Shown in pieces: positions 37,924-40,634 of a DNA stretch of 40,634 nucleotides. The translations under genes were made by a program, and so were the position numbers. How positions within the stretch are numbered: position 1 is the first letter of the stretch; each line of letters begins with the position of its first letter. The notes under the pieces are model-generated. The model saw only the letters and a program-made list of their open reading frames with translations, had not been told where the DNA came from and searched no databases. The stretch covers positions 1-40,634 of the forward strand of contig JABEUU010000072.1 of assembly GCA_013044295.1 (NCBI GenBank), read 5' to 3'. This DNA is from Candidatus Dormiibacterota bacterium (GTDB lineage: Bacteria; Chloroflexota; Dormibacteria; Aeolococcales; Bog-877).

Positions 37924-39864
37924 TTAGCTGGCCAGGTCAAGCGCAGCTGTGAACTGACTCTGGTACAGGTCGTAATAGAAGCCCCGGAGCTCCATCAGCT
38001 GGGGATGGCTGCCCTGCTCGATGATCCTGCCCTGGTCCATGACCACGATCGAGTCGGCGTTGCGGATGGTGGAGAGCCTATGGGCGATCACGAAGCTGGT
38101 CCGGCCATGGCGTAGGCGGGCCATCGCCTCTTGGATCAGGACCTCGGTGCGGGTGTCGACATTGCTGGTGGCCTCGTCCAGAATCAGAATCGCGGGGTCG
38201 GCCAGGAACGCTCTGGCGATGGTGAGCAGCTGGCGCTGGCCGGACGAGATGTTGGACGCGTCCCCGTCCAAGAGGGTGTCGTAGCCCTCCGGCAGGGTGC
38301 GCACGAACTGGTCCACGAAGGCGGCCTGGGCCGCATGGAGGACATCCTCGGGACCGGCCCCCACCCTGCCGTAGGCGATGTTGTCCCGGATGCTGCCGGC
38401 GAAGAGCCAGGTGTCCTGGAGCACCATCCCGAAGCGGCTGCGCACCTCTTCCCTGGGGAGCTGCTGGGCGTCGATCCCATCCAGGTAGATGTGACCGGAG
38501 TCGATCTCGTAGAAGCGCATCAGAAGGTTGACCACGGTGGTCTTGCCAGCTCCGGTCGGGCCCACGATGGCGACCGTCTGGCCGGGCTGTACCTCGAGCG
38601 TGAAGTCTTCGATCAGGGGCCGGTCCGGCTGATAGCTGAAGTAGACGTGGTCGAGCAGGACGTGTCCGACCGGCGCTGGTGCCGCGGCCGACTGGGGAAG
38701 ATCGGGAGCCTCCTCCTCGGCGCCGAGGAACTCGAACACACGCTCCGCCGACGCCAGCCCGGACTGCAACATGTTCATCTGGCTGGCGATCTGGGTGATC
38801 GGATTGGTGAACTGGCGCGAGTACTGGATGAACGCCTGAATGTCGCCCAGGGTCATGGACCCCGACACCACCCAATAGCCTCCCAGTGCAGCGATCGCCA
38901 CGTAGTTGAGGTTGGCCAGGAAGAGCATCGCCGGCTGGATGATGCCAGACAGGAACTGGGCCCGGAAGCTGGGTTCGTAGAGTCCCTGGTTCTCCTTCTC
39001 GAAGTCCTCCATGATCCGGCGGCTGCGGCCGTAGACCTGAACCAGAGCGTGCCCAGTGTGGGTCTGCTCGACCAGGGAATTCACCGACCCCGTGCGCTGC
39101 CACTGGGCCCCGAACTGGACCTGAGATCGGCGCGCGACCAGCAGAGTCACCCCCATCGACAGCGGCACCGTGATCAACGAAATGACCGCCAGAACCGGGC
39201 TCAGCAGCAGCATCATGGCGAGGACTCCGATGATGGTCAGCCCCGAGGTCAGGAGCTGGCTGAGGCCCTGCTGGATGGTGGTGGTGATGTTGTCGATGTC
39301 GTTGGTGACGCGGCTCAGGAGGTCGCCATGGGGATGGCTGTCGAAGTAGCGCAGGGGCAACCGCGCGAGCTTGTCCTCCACGTCCCGGCGCATGCGCTGG
39401 ACGGTGCGCTGGGCGACCCCGGCCATGATGAAGCCCTGCATCCAGGAGAAAACCGCGCCCACCAGGTAGAGCAGGGCGACCACACCCAGCAGCTGGCCCA
39501 ACTGGGTCAGGTCAATGCCCTTGCCCGGGACCACACCGGTGCCGGAGACCAGCTGGGCCACCTGCCCCTCCCCGTGGGCGCGCAGGTACGCCACCGCCTG
39601 AGCCTTGGTCAGACCGGCGGGGAGGGTCTTGCCCAGCACCCCATTGAAGATCACATTGGTGGCGGTCCCGATGATGCGAGGAGCGATCACCACCAGGGCG
39701 ATCCCGGTGGCGGCCAGGACCACCGAGGCGCCGATGGCGCCCCATTCGGGACGAAGCCGTCGCACCAGCTGGCGCAGGGTGGCGCGAAGGTCCTTGGCCG
39801 CCCGCGGAGGCGAAATGCCACCGCCTGGTCCCACTCGGGGACCCGCCCCCGGCCCCCGCATCAT
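37924..39864 (-). CDS. ABC exporter half-transporter, canonical Walker B
   Basis: 646 aa. N-terminal type IV ABC transmembrane domain with six TM helices and an extracellular insertion between TM1 and TM2 (GTATNVIFNG...VVPGKGIDLTQLGQ). The C-terminal NBD has Walker A IVGPTGAGKTTVVNL, Q-loop GMVLQDTWLFAGSIRDNI, signature NISSGQRQLLTIARA (SSGQ rather than SGGQ), Walker B ILILDEATSNVD with catalytic Glu, and H-loop VIAHRLSTI. It overlaps the upstream ABC gene by 4 bp (ATGA) and almost certainly forms a heterodimer with it. The substrate (lipid, drug or peptide) is not evident. Confidence 0.93.
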   Translation of the reverse strand: MMRGPGAGPRVGPGGGISPPRAAKDLRATLRQLVRRLRPEWGAIGASVVLAATGIALVVIAPRIIGTATNVIFNGVLGKTLPAGLTKAQAVAYLRAHGEGQVAQLVSGTGVVPGKGIDLTQLGQLLGVVALLYLVGAVFSWMQGFIMAGVAQRTVQRMRRDVEDKLARLPLRYFDSHPHGDLLSRVTNDIDNITTTIQQGLSQLLTSGLTIIGVLAMMLLLSPVLAVISLITVPLSMGVTLLVARRSQVQFGAQWQRTGSVNSLVEQTHTGHALVQVYGRSRRIMEDFEKENQGLYEPSFRAQFLSGIIQPAMLFLANLNYVAIAALGGYWVVSGSMTLGDIQAFIQYSRQFTNPITQIASQMNMLQSGLASAERVFEFLGAEEEAPDLPQSAAAPAPVGHVLLDHVYFSYQPDRPLIEDFTLEVQPGQTVAIVGPTGAGKTTVVNLLMRFYEIDSGHIYLDGIDAQQLPREEVRSRFGMVLQDTWLFAGSIRDNIAYGRVGAGPEDVLHAAQAAFVDQFVRTLPEGYDTLLDGDASNISSGQRQLLTIARAFLADPAILILDEATSNVDTRTEVLIQEAMARLRHGRTSFVIAHRLSTIRNADSIVVMDQGRIIEQGSHPQLMELRGFYYDLYQSQFTAALDLAS

Positions 39865-40634
39865 GCCGCTGCCTCCTCGCCCAGCTGGGACGCCACGATC
39901 TCGCGGTAGGCGGTGCAGCTGGTCAAAAGCTCCGCATGGGTGCCGCTGCCCACCACCCTGCCCCCGTCCAGCACGATGATCTGTTCAGCGCTGAGGATGG
40001 TGCTCACCCGCTGGGCCACAATCACCACGCTGCTCTGGCTGGTCTCGGCCTTCAGGGCCGCTCGCAGGCGGGCGTCGGTGGCTGCGTCGAGAGCCGAGAA
40101 GCAGTCGTCGAAGAGGTAGATCCGAGGTTGCTTCACTAGCGCTCGGGCGATCGAAAGCCGCTGGCGCTGACCTCCCGAGACGTTGGTGCCACCCTGATCG
40201 ATCGTGGCCTCCAACTGCCCCCCCATGGCGGCCACGAAGTCGCTGGCTTGGGCCACCTCCAGGGCGTGCCACAGCTCGGCGTCCGAGGCGCCGTCCCTGC
40301 CAAACCGAAGGTTGTCCCCCACTGTTCCGCTGAAGAGGTACGCCTGCTGGGGCACCAGCCCGATCTGGGCCCAAAGGTCTTCCAGCGACCACTCGCGGAC
40401 GTCGACGCCGTCGATCAGCAGGCTGCCCGAGGTGACGTCGAAGGAACGCATGATCAGGCCCAGCAGGGTGGTCTTGCCAACCCCAGTGCCACCGATGATG
40501 GCGCTGGTCTGACCGGGCAGGAGTTCGAACGAGAGCCCCTCCAGCACCGGATGCTCTCCCCCCGGGTAGGCGAAGCCCATGTTGCGCAGTTCGATGCGGC
40601 CCAAGGAGGCAGGCGGGGACGCGGGGTCGGGTGG
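39861..40634 (-). CDS. ABC exporter half-transporter, degenerate Walker B (5' part outside window)
   Basis: The frame is open to the right edge, so only the NBD (about 255 residues) is seen. The track start (TTG 40604) is inside the protein, just after a Pro/Ala linker (PPDPASPPASLGRIELRNMGF). Walker A is IIGGTGVGKTTLLGL, Q-loop GLVPQQAYLFSGTVGDNL, signature NVSGGQRQRLSIARA and H-loop IVAQRVSTI (Gln instead of His). Walker B reads IYLFDDCFSALD, with Asp in place of catalytic Glu. Asp for Glu and Gln for His are the marks of the degenerate site in heterodimeric exporters such as TM287/288. The partner is the downstream gene. Confidence 0.9.
   Translation of the reverse strand, partial: PPDPASPPASLGRIELRNMGFAYPGGEHPVLEGLSFELLPGQTSAIIGGTGVGKTTLLGLIMRSFDVTSGSLLIDGVDVREWSLEDLWAQIGLVPQQAYLFSGTVGDNLRFGRDGASDAELWHALEVAQASDFVAAMGGQLEATIDQGGTNVSGGQRQRLSIARALVKQPRIYLFDDCFSALDAATDARLRAALKAETSQSSVVIVAQRVSTILSAEQIIVLDGGRVVGSGTHAELLTSCTAYREIVASQLGEEAAA

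Noticed and set aside
38131-39909. 592-aa plus-strand ORF
   Set aside because: Antisense shadow of the ABC transporter; the minus frame has all ATPase motifs.

Overview
The window is 40.6 kb of very GC-rich chromosomal DNA. It is densely packed, with many start/stop overlaps of the ATGA/GTGA type, and its content is almost entirely core metabolism, envelope, respiration and signalling. I see no insertion sequence, phage, CRISPR array, rRNA or plasmid feature. The gene mix points to a free-living Terrabacteria lineage: MurT/GatD peptidoglycan amidation, an InhA-like FabI, a MarP-like protease, an LppX/LprG-type lipoprotein, a DevS/DevR-like pair, a 31-aa bS22-type protein, an F420/PPOX-type flavoprotein and a bd-like respiratory operon without a c-type cytochrome. 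Candidatus Dormibacterota or a deep relative of Actinomycetota/Chloroflexota is my best guess. It is an inference from content only.

Layout. (1) 1-4961, minus strand: a redox operon with a NapH/NosR-like membrane ferredoxin, a ferredoxin-GltD-like flavoprotein and a PAS sensor kinase that runs off the left edge. (2) 5129-7427, plus strand: a DevS/DevR-like pair. Between these divergent operons lie two tandem DosR-box-like palindromes 22 bp apart. (3) 7566-12618, minus strand: a six-gene respiratory operon with a CydA-like subunit, a 77-aa membrane protein, a Rieske protein, full-length cytochrome b, a second CydA-like subunit and a 143-aa unknown. (4) 12699-17331: holA, convergent rpsT (with a long basic tail), then ispE-murT-gatD. 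(5) 17315-23487: lipoprotein, ppk1, PPOX protein, rpiA, a small membrane protein and a CvpA-trypsin (MarP-like) protease. (6) 23506-28212: a marR-MFS operon behind an operator-like palindrome, fabI on the opposite strand, and an LCP ligase overlapping a membrane-anchored beta-propeller gene. (7) 28229-33889: a GH63-type glycosidase, a methyltransferase and a PhoB/PhoR-like two-component pair. (8) 34396-37524: tRNA-Ala(GGC), a ribbon-helix-helix-like protein, a GNAT protein, a DUF2892-like protein, a HIT hydrolase, the bS22-type microprotein gene behind a strong promoter, and tRNA-Ala(CGC). (9) 37924-40634, minus strand: a heterodimeric ABC exporter, with the second subunit cut by the right edge.

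How the parts fit. The left third reads as an oxygen/redox-responsive block. A DevSR-like sensor pair and its probable DNA boxes sit between an iron-sulfur/flavin electron-transfer operon and a nearby bc-plus-bd-like terminal respiratory module. The respiratory operon is the most unusual item: a bc complex core with no c-type cytochrome gene, flanked by two diverged CydA-like subunits that lack the GRQPW quinol-loop signature. The rest is mainly housekeeping and envelope biogenesis. Recurrent features are leaderless-looking starts (TANNNT 4-8 nt before ATG/GTG) and hairpins that overlap the stop codons of convergent genes.
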